Shown: positions 1 to 9,306, counted from the first letter of the stretch. The stretch: 17,553 bases of DNA from an uncultured Bacteroidales bacterium (GCA_934678915.1 CAKUSF010000038.1:1-17553), one strand, 5' to 3'. Program-made: numbers and translations. The notes: generated by a model not told the origin, from the sequence alone.

Positions 1-77
1 CCAGCATGCTTGGCGATTACTTCACCGGCAGCCCGGACTCAATCCTTTGGGTCGATGACTTTAAACTTGAATATTGA
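1..77 (+). CDS. C-terminal end of a PCMD-like carbohydrate-binding protein (partial)
   Basis: Only the last 24 codons are in the window, read in the frame that begins at base 3 and ends with TGA at 75-77. The tail contains GDYFTGSPDS followed by LWVDDFKLEY. A tail of the form GDYFTG, then small and polar residues, then LWVDDFxLxY is, from memory, typical of the final beta-strands of Bacteroidetes PCMD (putative carbohydrate metabolism domain) lipoproteins, which are often surface proteins in PULs. The gene ends 24 bases before the preferred HTCS start and runs in the same direction, so it may belong to an adjoining upstream PUL. With so few residues the family call is an inference and the function is unknown. 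Confidence 0.5.
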   Translation, partial: SMLGDYFTGSPDSILWVDDFKLEY

Positions 78-101
78 CATTTGTAAGTCTTGACCCTGCC
101 G

Positions 102-3100
102 ATGCATAGCTTGAAACATATCCTTGCTTGGTTGTCACTGTCACTCGTCATGCCAGTGACCGCCATGGCGAGCGATTTTTATTTCAAATGTCTGGATGTT
201 GAAAGTGGTCTGTCCCAGAATTCTGTCTATGACATTATCCAGGATTCGTATGGCCGGATCTGGGCGGCGACGGGGGACGGAGTCAGTGTCTATGATGGAG
301 ATTCATTCCGCATATTCAACAGATCTTCTGTCGGAGACGGGCTCAAGAGCAATGTGACCATCTGCCTTCATCGTAGTGATGACGGGCGTATCTACGTCGG
401 GACAAGGGAAGGACTTTCCGTGTATGATCCGGTTTCCGAGGCTTTCAGTGCGGTTGAACTTACAGGAAAGGATGGCGAGTCTGTTTCCGGTCTTGTCAGA
501 GACATGGCTACCGATCTTAACGGAGATCTTTGGGTCGTGGTGGCCAATTATGGCCTGTTCAGGGTTGGCCGGGACGGCGGTTGCATGCCGGTCCCGTTGC
601 TTGACGCTTCAGACAGGGCCGGAAGGTACATCAGGAGCATGTGTCTTGCGGGGGACGGCAATATTTGGGTGTCAACAAATTCGAAAGGGCTGTTCAGATA
701 TTCTCCGGCAACCGGGGAGACACGTCTTTTCGCTCCGAAAGAGAATCCGCTTTTCCGTGACATCTGGAAGATCGCGTCGTTGGACAGGAACACCTTGCTT
801 GTCGGCTGTGCCCAGAAAGGTCTGTATATGTTTGACTTGAGGAGTCACTCGTTTCTTGCGTGGAAGTCTCAGGACGGCCAGTCCATAACAGAGACCATCA
901 TCCATGACATTTACATTGACCACAGGAAGAATCTTTGGGTTGGTACGGAAAACGGATTGTATGTCTGCGAGAACGGGTCTCTTCACAATCTCAGACATTC
1001 TCCTAATGATGATTACTCTCTGTCGGACAACTCGATCCATTCCATCGCCGAGGACTCTGAAGGAGGGATGTGGGTCGGGTCGTTCTTTGGCGGGATCAAC
1101 TATTATTCGGAATACACCTCACAGTTCGCGAAGATATGCCCCGGTGACATGCCGGGTGATCTGAAAGGCAAGAGCATAAGCGAGATGTGTGAGGATCGGG
1201 ACGGCAATCTTTGGATCGCCACCGAGGACGCCGGATTGAACTTCTACGACAGTCGCGCGAGGACATTCTCAAGCGGCTTCATTGACGCCACGAATGTCCA
1301 TGCCCTGGCTCTTGTGGGAGACTCGGAGTTGTGGGTGGGAACCTATATGGATGGGCTGTATGTCCTGGATGTGAACACAGGACGCTACCGCCATTTCACA
1401 AATGACGGGAAGCCGGGCTCTTTGATCGACGACAGTGTGTATTCAATATACAAAGGCTACGATAACGCCATTTGGATAGGCACAATCAAGGGCTTGTGCC
1501 GCTATGACGCATCTTCCGGGAAGTTCGAGCATGTCCGGGGAGACTTGATCACATCTTCCGTGAATGATATCGCCGAAGACATCGACGGTCACCTTTGGTT
1601 CGCCACCATAGGCCAGGGTGTGTTCCGGTATGATTGGAGGAACGATGTGTGGGACAATCCGGACATGGGGCGTGATGCACGGGACAGAATCACCCAGGCG
1701 ATAACCCTATTGCTTGACAAGGACGGGAATATGTGGGTCGGGACAGAAGGGAAAGGTGTTTTCCGGTTCGACAGGAACAAGCAGTCTTTCGACTCGCGTT
1801 ATGATGAGTCTGACGGCCTTCCGAACGGGGTCATATACAAACTCCTTGAGGACGGGGGCGGGAACATCTGGGGCAGCACCAACAAAGGCTTGTTCCGAAT
1901 CTCCTCTGATACGGGACGGATCATCACTGTGAATAGTGAGAACGGGTTGATTTATAATCAGTTCAATTATAAGTCCGGTGTGAGGACGCACGATGGGAGA
2001 CTTCTGTTCGGATGCGTGAAGGGCATCGCCTCCTTTGATCCGGACCATCTGAAACGTCTTTCCACTCCGCCTGCCATTCTTTTCAACAAGTTCCTGCTGT
2101 TCAACGAGCCTGTCGGGCCCGGAACGGATGGCTCACCGCTGGACAAATCAATAATCGCTTCCGATGAGATTGTCCTGAGGCCGCGTCAGTCCGTGTTCAG
2201 TGTCGGGTTCACCTGCATAGATTATTCCGAGCGTCAGGATGTGAATTACTATTATATGGTCAAGGGACTTGGCGACGAGTGGATTCCTGCCGGAAAGACG
2301 GCGACCATAACATTCTCACGTCTGCTGCCGGCCAGATACAGGTTGACTGTCAGGGCTGTCAGTGCGGAGGAACTCTGGCCACCGGTTGAAAAATCTTTGG
2401 AAATCAGGGTGCTCCCTCCGTGGTACAGGACGGTGTGGGCCAGGATCTTGTTCGCGCTGTTGGCCGTAGTTCTATGTTCTTCGGCTGTGTGGCTCATTGT
2501 CCTGTATTATAAACGTCGGAACAGACAGGCGTTCGAGAGGATGCAAAGGACCAAAGAGAAGGAATTGTATAATTCGAAGATAGACTTTTTTACGAACATC
2601 ACTCATGAGATCAGGACTCCTCTTACTCTGATAACGGTCCCGATAGAGAATGTCATGAACAATATAGGAAAGGATGACAAGAACTATGAAGTCCTTTCCA
2701 TAATACGCAGGAACGCCAACCGGCTTCTCAAACTTGTCAATGAACTGATGGATTTCAGAAAGATAGATCCAGCTGTGAACCGCCTGAATTTCCGTAGGAT
2801 AGAGTTAGTGAAGCTTGTGAGGGAGACTTTCGGAAGATTCTCGCCGTCCGCCAAGATAAAAGGAATCGAACTTCGGGTATCCCTGCCGGAGCATGAGTTG
2901 ATGGCGGATGTCGACGGTGAGGTGTTCACCAAGATTCTGAGCAACCTTCTGAGCAACGCCCTCAAGCATGCGGCGCATCTGATATCGCTTTCATTGACGG
3001 AGAACGGACGGACTTTCATCCTGACTGTGGCGAATGACGGAGACCGCATCCCGAATGGTGAGGCAGAGCGTATCTTCGAGCCGTTCGTCAAACTTGACAA

Positions 3101-4061
3101 GAACAGCGAAGGAACCGGGATAGGTCTGCCTTTCGCAAGGAATCTGGCGGAGATGCATTCCGGGAGCCTGACACTCGACGCATCCGCCGAAAATGTTACA
3201 TTTGTCCTTGAACTCCCTCTGAGGCAGAGGAATGTCATAACGCTTGACAATGATGTGATTCAGGAACAGCCCGGTCAGGGAACCGGACAGAATGACATGG
3301 CGCATAAGGCCGATGCCAAGACAATCCTTGTGGTTGATGACAATGCGGAGTTCCGTGTGCTGATGTCAGACACGTTGAAAGGAACGTATAACGTCCTGAC
3401 CGCGTCCGATGGAGAGGAAGGCCTGAAGGTGTTGGCCGCGAATAAGGTGGATCTGATCATAAGCGATCTTATCATGCCGGGCAAGGATGGCATGGAGTTC
3501 TGCGCCGAAGTCAAGGCGAACTTGAACTACAGTCATATTCCTTTCATACTCCTCACGGCAAAGACTGACCCTGATTCACAGATAAGCGGACTGAACAACG
3601 GGGCGGATGATTATATTCCCAAACCATTTTTGCCTAAGATCCTGTTGGCCAGGATTGACAGCCTTCTTCGCCTTAGGGCCCGTCTTTGCGACACGTTCCT
3701 GCATTCGCCGACGGAGCCGGTCTCCTCGATCGCTCATTCCAAGTCTGACGAGATGTTCATGAAAAAGATCATGGACCATGTCTATGACCACATCGAGGAC
3801 ACGGAGTTGGATGTCGATGACATCGCAAAGGCGATGTTTATGAGCAGGGCGACCCTTTACAGGAAGTTGAAAGGAGTTTCGGAGCTTTCACCGAATGACT
3901 TCATCCGCCTTTGCCGTCTTAAGAGAGCCGCCGAACTTTTGAAGGAGAATGTCTACAAGGTGAACGAGGTCGCGTATATCGTCGGGTTCAGTTCTCCGTC
4001 GTATTTCTCGAAGTGCTTCCAGAAGCAATTCGGTGTCTTGCCGAAGGATTATTGCGATTGA
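102..4061 (+). CDS. Hybrid two-component system sensor/regulator (HTCS)
   Basis: This is a one-protein sensor kinase and transcription factor of 1319 residues that likely senses a glycan fragment in the periplasm and activates the downstream susC operon. The ATG at 102 is chosen over an in-frame TTG at 90 because it directly opens a signal peptide ending near AMA-S. Residues about 35-650 hold 14 recognisable propeller repeats of the form GxxWVGTxxGLxxYD, consistent with two seven-bladed Reg_prop propellers. A Y_Y_Y domain follows at about 695-775, then one membrane span at about 782-805. The kinase has HisKA motif THEIRTPL with His835, N-box Asn952, and G2 motif GTGIGLPFA near 1005. The receiver starts with VVDDN near 1075, with phospho-acceptor Asp1122 in ISDLIMPG and Lys in KPF near 1173. 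The AraC-type helix-turn-helix fills about 1237-1319. All key residues are present. Its ligand cannot be read from sequence. Confidence 0.96.
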   Translation: MHSLKHILAWLSLSLVMPVTAMASDFYFKCLDVESGLSQNSVYDIIQDSYGRIWAATGDGVSVYDGDSFRIFNRSSVGDGLKSNVTICLHRSDDGRIYVGTREGLSVYDPVSEAFSAVELTGKDGESVSGLVRDMATDLNGDLWVVVANYGLFRVGRDGGCMPVPLLDASDRAGRYIRSMCLAGDGNIWVSTNSKGLFRYSPATGETRLFAPKENPLFRDIWKIASLDRNTLLVGCAQKGLYMFDLRSHSFLAWKSQDGQSITETIIHDIYIDHRKNLWVGTENGLYVCENGSLHNLRHSPNDDYSLSDNSIHSIAEDSEGGMWVGSFFGGINYYSEYTSQFAKICPGDMPGDLKGKSISEMCEDRDGNLWIATEDAGLNFYDSRARTFSSGFIDATNVHALALVGDSELWVGTYMDGLYVLDVNTGRYRHFTNDGKPGSLIDDSVYSIYKGYDNAIWIGTIKGLCRYDASSGKFEHVRGDLITSSVNDIAEDIDGHLWFATIGQGVFRYDWRNDVWDNPDMGRDARDRITQAITLLLDKDGNMWVGTEGKGVFRFDRNKQSFDSRYDESDGLPNGVIYKLLEDGGGNIWGSTNKGLFRISSDTGRIITVNSENGLIYNQFNYKSGVRTHDGRLLFGCVKGIASFDPDHLKRLSTPPAILFNKFLLFNEPVGPGTDGSPLDKSIIASDEIVLRPRQSVFSVGFTCIDYSERQDVNYYYMVKGLGDEWIPAGKTATITFSRLLPARYRLTVRAVSAEELWPPVEKSLEIRVLPPWYRTVWARILFALLAVVLCSSAVWLIVLYYKRRNRQAFERMQRTKEKELYNSKIDFFTNITHEIRTPLTLITVPIENVMNNIGKDDKNYEVLSIIRRNANRLLKLVNELMDFRKIDPAVNRLNFRRIELVKLVRETFGRFSPSAKIKGIELRVSLPEHELMADVDGEVFTKILSNLLSNALKHAAHLISLSLTENGRTFILTVANDGDRIPNGEAERIFEPFVKLDKNSEGTGIGLPFARNLAEMHSGSLTLDASAENVTFVLELPLRQRNVITLDNDVIQEQPGQGTGQNDMAHKADAKTILVVDDNAEFRVLMSDTLKGTYNVLTASDGEEGLKVLAANKVDLIISDLIMPGKDGMEFCAEVKANLNYSHIPFILLTAKTDPDSQISGLNNGADDYIPKPFLPKILLARIDSLLRLRARLCDTFLHSPTEPVSSIAHSKSDEMFMKKIMDHVYDHIEDTELDVDDIAKAMFMSRATLYRKLKGVSELSPNDFIRLCRLKRAAELLKENVYKVNEVAYIVGFSSPSYFSKCFQKQFGVLPKDYCD

Positions 4062-4116
4062 GAGGAATTTGTGATTCTTTGATACGATTTTTCCTGCTTC
4101 GGAATGCGTCGCGGGC

Positions 4117-4124
4117 TACCTTTG
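4117..4124 (+). promoter_or_regulatory. Putative promoter -7 box for the susC operon
   Basis: The octamer TACCTTTG matches the Bacteroidetes sigma-ABfr -7 consensus TAnnTTTG. It lies about 60 bases before the preferred susC ATG at 4186, giving a leader of roughly 50 bases. No good -33 TTTG is found at the usual spacing; the nearest TTTG, at 4078-4081, is too far upstream. A weak -33 element would fit a promoter that needs an activator such as the HTCS. That last point is inference. Confidence 0.55.
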
Positions 4125-4185
4125 TGGTTGTGATTGCATAATGATGCAGTTAAGACTTTTACCAATTAGTATAAATCTATCAATT

Positions 4186-7100
4186 ATGAGAAAAAGATGC
4201 TATCTGTATGCATTGATGCTCATGGCTGGCCTTTCGGCGATGTCTCCGGTCACGGTGACGGGTGCCACAGCGATGGCCGGTCAGGAAAAAGCGTCTGTCA
4301 AGGTTACGGGTCTTGTCGTCGATAAGTACGGCGAGCCTGTTCCGGGAGTCGGCATTGTCATCAAGAACACCAAGCAAGGTACGGTGACGGATGTCGATGG
4401 TAAATTTACGGTCAGCTCAAGCAAAGGAGCCGTCATGGTGGTGTCCGCCCTTGGGTATGCGACTCAGGAGATTGTGGTGGACGGTTCGTCCTTGAGAATA
4501 GTCCTTGAGGATTCTGCGGAGCAGCTGGCTGATGTCATCGTGACAGGTGTGGCCAGGGGAACGTCCAGAGCCACGCTGCCTTTCACGGTGGAGAAAATCT
4601 CGGAGGCTTCGATTCAAGAGGTGACCGGCAACAACGTCGCCGTGACCCTTGCCGGTAAGATGCCTGGTGTCAAGATATCCTATCTCAACGGTAATCCTGG
4701 CTCGGAGCCTGTCATCAAGCTTCGTGGAGGCACTTCCTTTGACAGCAACTCGCAACCATTGATAATCGTTGACGGCATTGTGACCGAGGGCTCCCTCAAG
4801 GACATCAACATGGAGGATGTCGAGGACATCGAGGTCATCAAAGGTGCCGCCGCGGCGTCATTCTATGGCTCCAAGGCCGCCGGCGGTGTCGTCCACATCA
4901 TCACAAAACGTGGCGCAAGCCTTGAGAACGGTACGGTAAGAGTGACATTCAAGACAGAGGAAGGACCTAACTGGCTTGGATTCCGTCCGCAGCGTTCTAC
5001 CGCCCATGGCTATGTGGTAGGCGCTGACGGACTTCCTACCACCACGATGGAAGATGACACGATCTGGGACAATAAATGGCCTGGCCATGATTCGTACAAG
5101 GACATCTTTGTTCCGCGTTTCTACGCTTCCAACACATTGGGTCTGACCGGACGTTCAAAGAGCGGAGACATCAACTACTATGCTTCCGTGCAGAACACCA
5201 AGAACCCTGGTGTCGTAAAACTGCTTGATGGCCAGAATCGTACGAGCTTCCGTGTGAACATGGACGCGAGACTGTCCGACAAGGTCTCATTCAACACCTC
5301 CAACCTTTTCGTGAGGACGATAACCGACGAACGTTCGATCAATTTCGATGATGTCTATTATTCTGACTATGGGGCGGATTTCCTCGCCAAGAACCTTGAC
5401 GGTACCGACTACAAGGTGAATCCGAATGTGGTTTCGACCCGTAACAACATCAACCCTCTCTATGATGTGGCCAACAAACGGGCTGAAAGCACAGGAAACC
5501 GCTTCCTCGGGAGCTACGGATTGCGCTACATCCCGACTGACTGGCTGAGCTTTAACGCTGTCTATAGCATTGATTATTCTCAGAAGTACCAGACATCGCT
5601 TGTTCCTAAGGGGCGTCTGACTGTCAACAGCCCGGACGGTACCGACCGTTCCACCGGTGATGTGAGCAACTGGACATCCAACGCTTTCAAACACAACGTC
5701 GAGGCAAGCGCCCTGCTCACGAAAAAGTTCGGAGATTTCAACACCAACGTCCGCCTTCAGTATCTCTATGAGGACACACAAAGCAGTGGCTTCAGCGGAG
5801 GCGGAAGCAAGCTGGCAGTTTCAGGTCTGGACATTATCTCCCTTGATCAGGCTGATCCGGAGACCCTTGACATCACCTCATGGGGAAGCCGCATCGTCTC
5901 CAACAGTATGACGGCTGTCTTCCAAGGAGACTGGAGAGAGGAATATATGCTTGACGCTCTTGTGCGCCGTGACGGTTCCTCTGTCCTTGGAGACGACGCG
6001 AGATGGCAGACATATTACCGTGTGTCTGCGGCATGGAACGCCGCCAAGACATTCAAGATCCCTCATGTGGATATTCTCAAGCCACGCGTCTCCTACGGAA
6101 CGGCCGGTATCCTCCCGGCCTACGGAGCCAAGTATGAGGTCTATAGCATGAGCAATGGTTCCCTTTACGGTGGCTCTCAGCTTGGTAACAGGAACCTCAA
6201 GCCGGCTCTCTCGAAGGAGCTTGAGATCGGCGTTGACGCGCGTCTGTTCGACAGGGTGACCCTTGACTTCGCATATTCACACAAGAAGAATGTTGACATG
6301 CCTTACGCCATGTCTGTTTCAGGTGTGACTGGATTTGAGTACCAGTATCTTAACATCGGTGAGTTCTTCACGAACGCCTATGAGCTTTCTGTCGGTGTGG
6401 ACATCATCAGAAAGAAGAATTTCAGTTGGGATGTATATCTGACTTGGGACAAACTGACACAGAGGATCGGAGAGCTTGGCCGTCCTGATTTCTACACCGG
6501 CAGCGGCGCTCTTCTGATCGCCTCGCACTCCAAGTACGGCGAGATGTACGGAACCAAGTTCGCGAGATCCCTTGACGAGGTCAGCACCAGCAAGGAGATA
6601 AAGCCTGGCCAGAGTGTGGGAGATGTGTTCTGCATCAACAACTATGGCTTTGTTGTCAGAAAGAAGGAAGTCGGTACGGTTGAGGAGCGCCACATGAGCG
6701 TCCTTGACGAGAACGGCTCGAACGCCAAGGTGAGTGTCGGGAATATGCTCCCGGACTTCAACGCCAACATAACCAGCACTTTCCGGTACAAAGGGTTGAT
6801 GTGTTACTTCACACTCTCGGGACAAAAGGGAGGTCTGCTCTACAACAACACCCGTCTGTACATGAGCTTCGCCGGCCGCAACGCGGCCTTCTGGGACATG
6901 TCCGAAAGGGATTGGGAAAACCGCAAGCCGATGAAGTACAATAACCAGCACTCTCGTGAAAGCTTCATAGAGGACGCTTCGTTCATCAAGCTGCGTGAGT
7001 TCGCCCTCAACTACTCGTTCAATGAGAAGCAGCTTGAGAAAGTCGGAATAGGCTTCCTTAAAGGGATCAAGCTGGGAGTCATCGGACGTAACCTTCTGAC

Positions 7101-7230
7101 TTTGACCAGATACTCTGGCCCGGATCCTGAGACGGACACCTACAGCGGCTCCATCCTCGAAGGCACGGACACGCCAAAGTATCCTTCGGACATCCGTACC
7201 GTTTCCGGTACAATCACCCTTGAATTCTAA
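4186..7230 (+). CDS. susC-like: SusC-like TonB-dependent glycan transporter
   Basis: This 1014-residue outer-membrane barrel imports oligosaccharides into the periplasm using TonB energy, with SusD as its lid. The ATG at 4186 gives a clean signal peptide (MRKRCYLYALMLMAGL, cut near AMA) and follows an A/T-rich leader; the in-frame ATG at 4141 would add 15 residues before it. A carboxypeptidase-regulatory-like beta-sandwich spans about 38-108 (VTGLVVDKYGEPVPGVGI). A TonB-box-like segment, ADVIVTGVARG, lies near 115-125. The plug runs to about 244 (KAAGGVVHIITKRG) and the barrel to the C-terminal Phe, as usual for outer-membrane proteins. There is no STN anti-sigma-type extension, which fits control by an HTCS rather than an ECF sigma system. 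SusD follows at once. The length is normal and the frame is intact. Confidence 0.96.
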   Translation: MRKRCYLYALMLMAGLSAMSPVTVTGATAMAGQEKASVKVTGLVVDKYGEPVPGVGIVIKNTKQGTVTDVDGKFTVSSSKGAVMVVSALGYATQEIVVDGSSLRIVLEDSAEQLADVIVTGVARGTSRATLPFTVEKISEASIQEVTGNNVAVTLAGKMPGVKISYLNGNPGSEPVIKLRGGTSFDSNSQPLIIVDGIVTEGSLKDINMEDVEDIEVIKGAAAASFYGSKAAGGVVHIITKRGASLENGTVRVTFKTEEGPNWLGFRPQRSTAHGYVVGADGLPTTTMEDDTIWDNKWPGHDSYKDIFVPRFYASNTLGLTGRSKSGDINYYASVQNTKNPGVVKLLDGQNRTSFRVNMDARLSDKVSFNTSNLFVRTITDERSINFDDVYYSDYGADFLAKNLDGTDYKVNPNVVSTRNNINPLYDVANKRAESTGNRFLGSYGLRYIPTDWLSFNAVYSIDYSQKYQTSLVPKGRLTVNSPDGTDRSTGDVSNWTSNAFKHNVEASALLTKKFGDFNTNVRLQYLYEDTQSSGFSGGGSKLAVSGLDIISLDQADPETLDITSWGSRIVSNSMTAVFQGDWREEYMLDALVRRDGSSVLGDDARWQTYYRVSAAWNAAKTFKIPHVDILKPRVSYGTAGILPAYGAKYEVYSMSNGSLYGGSQLGNRNLKPALSKELEIGVDARLFDRVTLDFAYSHKKNVDMPYAMSVSGVTGFEYQYLNIGEFFTNAYELSVGVDIIRKKNFSWDVYLTWDKLTQRIGELGRPDFYTGSGALLIASHSKYGEMYGTKFARSLDEVSTSKEIKPGQSVGDVFCINNYGFVVRKKEVGTVEERHMSVLDENGSNAKVSVGNMLPDFNANITSTFRYKGLMCYFTLSGQKGGLLYNNTRLYMSFAGRNAAFWDMSERDWENRKPMKYNNQHSRESFIEDASFIKLREFALNYSFNEKQLEKVGIGFLKGIKLGVIGRNLLTLTRYSGPDPETDTYSGSILEGTDTPKYPSDIRTVSGTITLEF

Positions 7231-7247
7231 TGAAACAGACAGAAATC

Positions 7248-8798
7248 ATGAAATCCAAAACATTGATAATGGCCGCAGCGGCCGCACTTTGTCTAAGCTC
7301 CTGCGACGGATATTTCTCCAACATGGACATTCCTAACGAGTATGCCCCTGACATCAATGTCGTGATGGGTGACATCAACCAGTACCCGTCTCTTGTGAAG
7401 GGAGCCTATGTCAACTACTGGCAGTACATGCTTGGCTACGACACAGAGCCTTCCTGGAACATGTCCACAAACGCGGACATATTCACTCCGAGCGCCGGCA
7501 ACTGGGACATGAAGACATATTATTACCAGTATTCCGGTTTCGAGAAGCCGGAAATCGCCAACACCGATCCGTCCAGCTCGGCTCCCAAGGCTCGTTGGTA
7601 TAATTTCTACAGCATCATAAATACTGTCCGCAGCATGCTGGCCAAGATGGACGAGGGTGACCTTGTCTACATGGAGGGCGGAAAGGATGCGAATTTTAAG
7701 CTGTACGCCAACAATTACTTCCTGATGGGCGCCGCCTATGCCGAGATGGCCCTTTGCTTTGACAAGTGCTTCCTTCTTACCGAAGACACTGACGTCAGTG
7801 TCATCACGAAGGATGACATCAAGCCTTCATCGGAGATAAGGGATGCCGCCTTGGGGTATCTTGACAAGTGCATTGACCTCTGCAAAAAGAACACGTTCAC
7901 GAACTTTGACGGGACATTCCCGGGAAATGCGGTGGGAGACAACACGAAACTGATGCAGGTGGCCAACTTTATGGCGGCAAGGCTTCTGGCTTACTATCCA
8001 AGGACCAACAAGGCTGACACTCCAGATTGGAAGAAGGTTTTGGAATATGCCCAGAACGCCCTAACGTCGGACATCTGCGCCGAGATGCCGGCCAACGAGG
8101 CCACATACGGATGCTGGTCTCAGGCTGTCGCCGGCTACCACACCAGCCAGTGGGTACGCCCGAGCATGAGGATCATCTCGATGATGGCTCCGGATGACAA
8201 GGGCGCCGTCTGGCCTATTCCAAAGGACTACAGTTTCGCGAAGGATGGCCCCATGCCTAAGGTTGTCAACTGTCCGGACGCCCGTCTGAACAATCCAGAG
8301 TATTTTGTCTATACTGATGTCGTGACAACAGGCAGTGGCGCGCAGTTCAACGACTCCTACAGCTCTTATTACATGGGCGAGAAGAACCGTTTCTCCCTTA
8401 CCGGACAGCCAAGTGGCGAGGGCACTCTTTACCTTTTCACCAAGACAGAGTCCGATCTTATCCACGCCGAGGCACTGGCCAACAACGGAAAACTTGCCGA
8501 AGCGGCGGCTCTTGTCAACCTCACTCACAAAAATGTGGGAGGCATGACCGACATCGACGCGTCTTCCTCAAAGGATAAGATCATCGAGTCTGTCTATTAC
8601 GAGATGTTCGTGGAGTGCTGCTTCGCCTGCTCGGCGACAGGTTGGTACAACCGCCGCAGGACTCCGGTGGACAAGTTCCAGCTTACCACGAGATCCTACC
8701 GTGAATTGCCTATCCCTAAGGTGGAGATAGACTTCTATGGACTTGAGGACTACACATTCGGCGGGCCAAGGGACGAGTATAAGGAATATGAATTTTAA
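7248..8798 (+). CDS. susD-like: SusD/RagB-like surface glycan-binding lipoprotein
   Basis: This 516-residue lipoprotein is the partner of SusC: it binds glycan at the cell surface and closes over the barrel. An in-frame ATG at 7230 overlaps the susC stop codon, but the ATG at 7248 places a compact lipoprotein signal directly at the start, with lipobox LSSC and acceptor Cys19 followed by DGYF. The body is rich in Trp and Tyr and has the helical TPR-like pattern of the family, with NYFLMGAAYAEMAL near residue 155 and a C-terminal SusD-type segment LFTKTESDLIHAEALANN near residue 400. The gap after susC is 17 bases, so the two are surely co-transcribed. The ligand cannot be inferred. Confidence 0.95.
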   Translation: MKSKTLIMAAAAALCLSSCDGYFSNMDIPNEYAPDINVVMGDINQYPSLVKGAYVNYWQYMLGYDTEPSWNMSTNADIFTPSAGNWDMKTYYYQYSGFEKPEIANTDPSSSAPKARWYNFYSIINTVRSMLAKMDEGDLVYMEGGKDANFKLYANNYFLMGAAYAEMALCFDKCFLLTEDTDVSVITKDDIKPSSEIRDAALGYLDKCIDLCKKNTFTNFDGTFPGNAVGDNTKLMQVANFMAARLLAYYPRTNKADTPDWKKVLEYAQNALTSDICAEMPANEATYGCWSQAVAGYHTSQWVRPSMRIISMMAPDDKGAVWPIPKDYSFAKDGPMPKVVNCPDARLNNPEYFVYTDVVTTGSGAQFNDSYSSYYMGEKNRFSLTGQPSGEGTLYLFTKTESDLIHAEALANNGKLAEAAALVNLTHKNVGGMTDIDASSSKDKIIESVYYEMFVECCFACSATGWYNRRRTPVDKFQLTTRSYRELPIPKVEIDFYGLEDYTFGGPRDEYKEYEF

Positions 8799-8809
8799 TT
8801 GAGATTGCG

Positions 8810-9223
8810 ATGAAAAATAAAAATATGATTGTCAGCCTGTTGGCTCTTGTATCGCTACTTTTCTGTTCATGCGACAGAAGCGGACGGTTTGAGTTCCTTG
8901 AGCGTGAGATTCCTTGGAATTTCTGTGTGGCTGTGGTGTCGGATGAGAACATGACCCAGCCTGTGGAAGGTGCTACCGTGAAGATCTACAGGACCGAGTC
9001 CGACCGTGACGAGGACAAGAACGTCTTTCTGACGAAAAACAGTGACTCCAAGGGTGAGGCTCTTTTCACTTTTGATGAGTTCAACAAAGGAGGCGAGGGA
9101 GCCGAGGCTCTGAAGGGATGGTATTACATCACTGTCACAAAGGACGCGAAGACTGCCAAGGCGGTGACATACTATCTTCTGATGAACAGTGGCACCACCT
9201 ACCAGTGGATTGAACTGAAATAA
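8810..9223 (+). CDS. Small putative lipoprotein with a beta-sandwich-like body, PUL-associated
   Basis: This gene encodes 137 residues and starts 11 bases after the susD stop. The N-terminus is a lipoprotein-type signal with a hydrophobic run and LLFCSC, giving acceptor Cys21. Phe sits at -3 of the lipobox, which is unusual but tolerated. The body, about residues 45-135, reads as alternating strands: VEGATVKIYR, then an acidic loop, then GEALFTF, then GWYYITVTKD. This pattern resembles transthyretin-like, Cna-B or carboxypeptidase-regulatory beta-sandwiches. There is no catalytic motif. Its place directly after SusD is where SusE/SusF-type surface glycan-binding proteins usually sit, so it may bind glycan or support the SusCD complex. 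That role is inference from position. I do not recognise a named family. Confidence 0.85.
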   Translation: MKNKNMIVSLLALVSLLFCSCDRSGRFEFLEREIPWNFCVAVVSDENMTQPVEGATVKIYRTESDRDEDKNVFLTKNSDSKGEALFTFDEFNKGGEGAEALKGWYYITVTKDAKTAKAVTYYLLMNSGTTYQWIELK

Positions 9224-9249
9224 GGTTTGTGTATTAATAATGGTGTTTG

Positions 9250-9292
9250 AGAGAGGTGCGCCGGCACCAAGTCGCTGGTGCGCCTCTCTTTT
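9250..9292 (+). terminator. Terminator-like hairpin between the SusCD block and the enzyme genes
   Basis: AGAGAGGTGCGCC (9250-9262) pairs with GGTGCGCCTCTCT (9277-9289) in 13 base pairs, two of them G-U wobbles, around a 14-base loop; the stem is followed by a short T run to 9292. A shorter alternative inner stem, GCACCA with TGGTGC, is also possible. It starts 27 bases after the lipoprotein stop and ends 15 bases before the next ATG. It looks like a rho-independent terminator. Because the enzyme genes follow closely in the same direction, it may act as a partial terminator that lowers their expression. Confidence 0.7.
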
Positions 9293-9306
9293 ATAGATGT
9301 GGTTTT

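Noticed and set aside
76..83. GACATTTG as a -7 box for the HTCS
   Set aside because: It has one mismatch to TAnnTTTG and no TTTG at the normal -33 spacing, so the support is too weak to list.
90..101. TTG start for the HTCS that adds four residues
   Set aside because: The ATG at 102 opens the signal peptide directly and needs no rare start codon.
4141..4185. Upstream ATG for the SusC-like gene
   Set aside because: It would put 15 residues before a complete signal peptide and lies very close to the -7 box at 4117-4124.
9247..9306. TTG start for the large glycosidase-like gene
   Set aside because: It reads through the hairpin and would place the lipobox more than 40 residues from the N-terminus.
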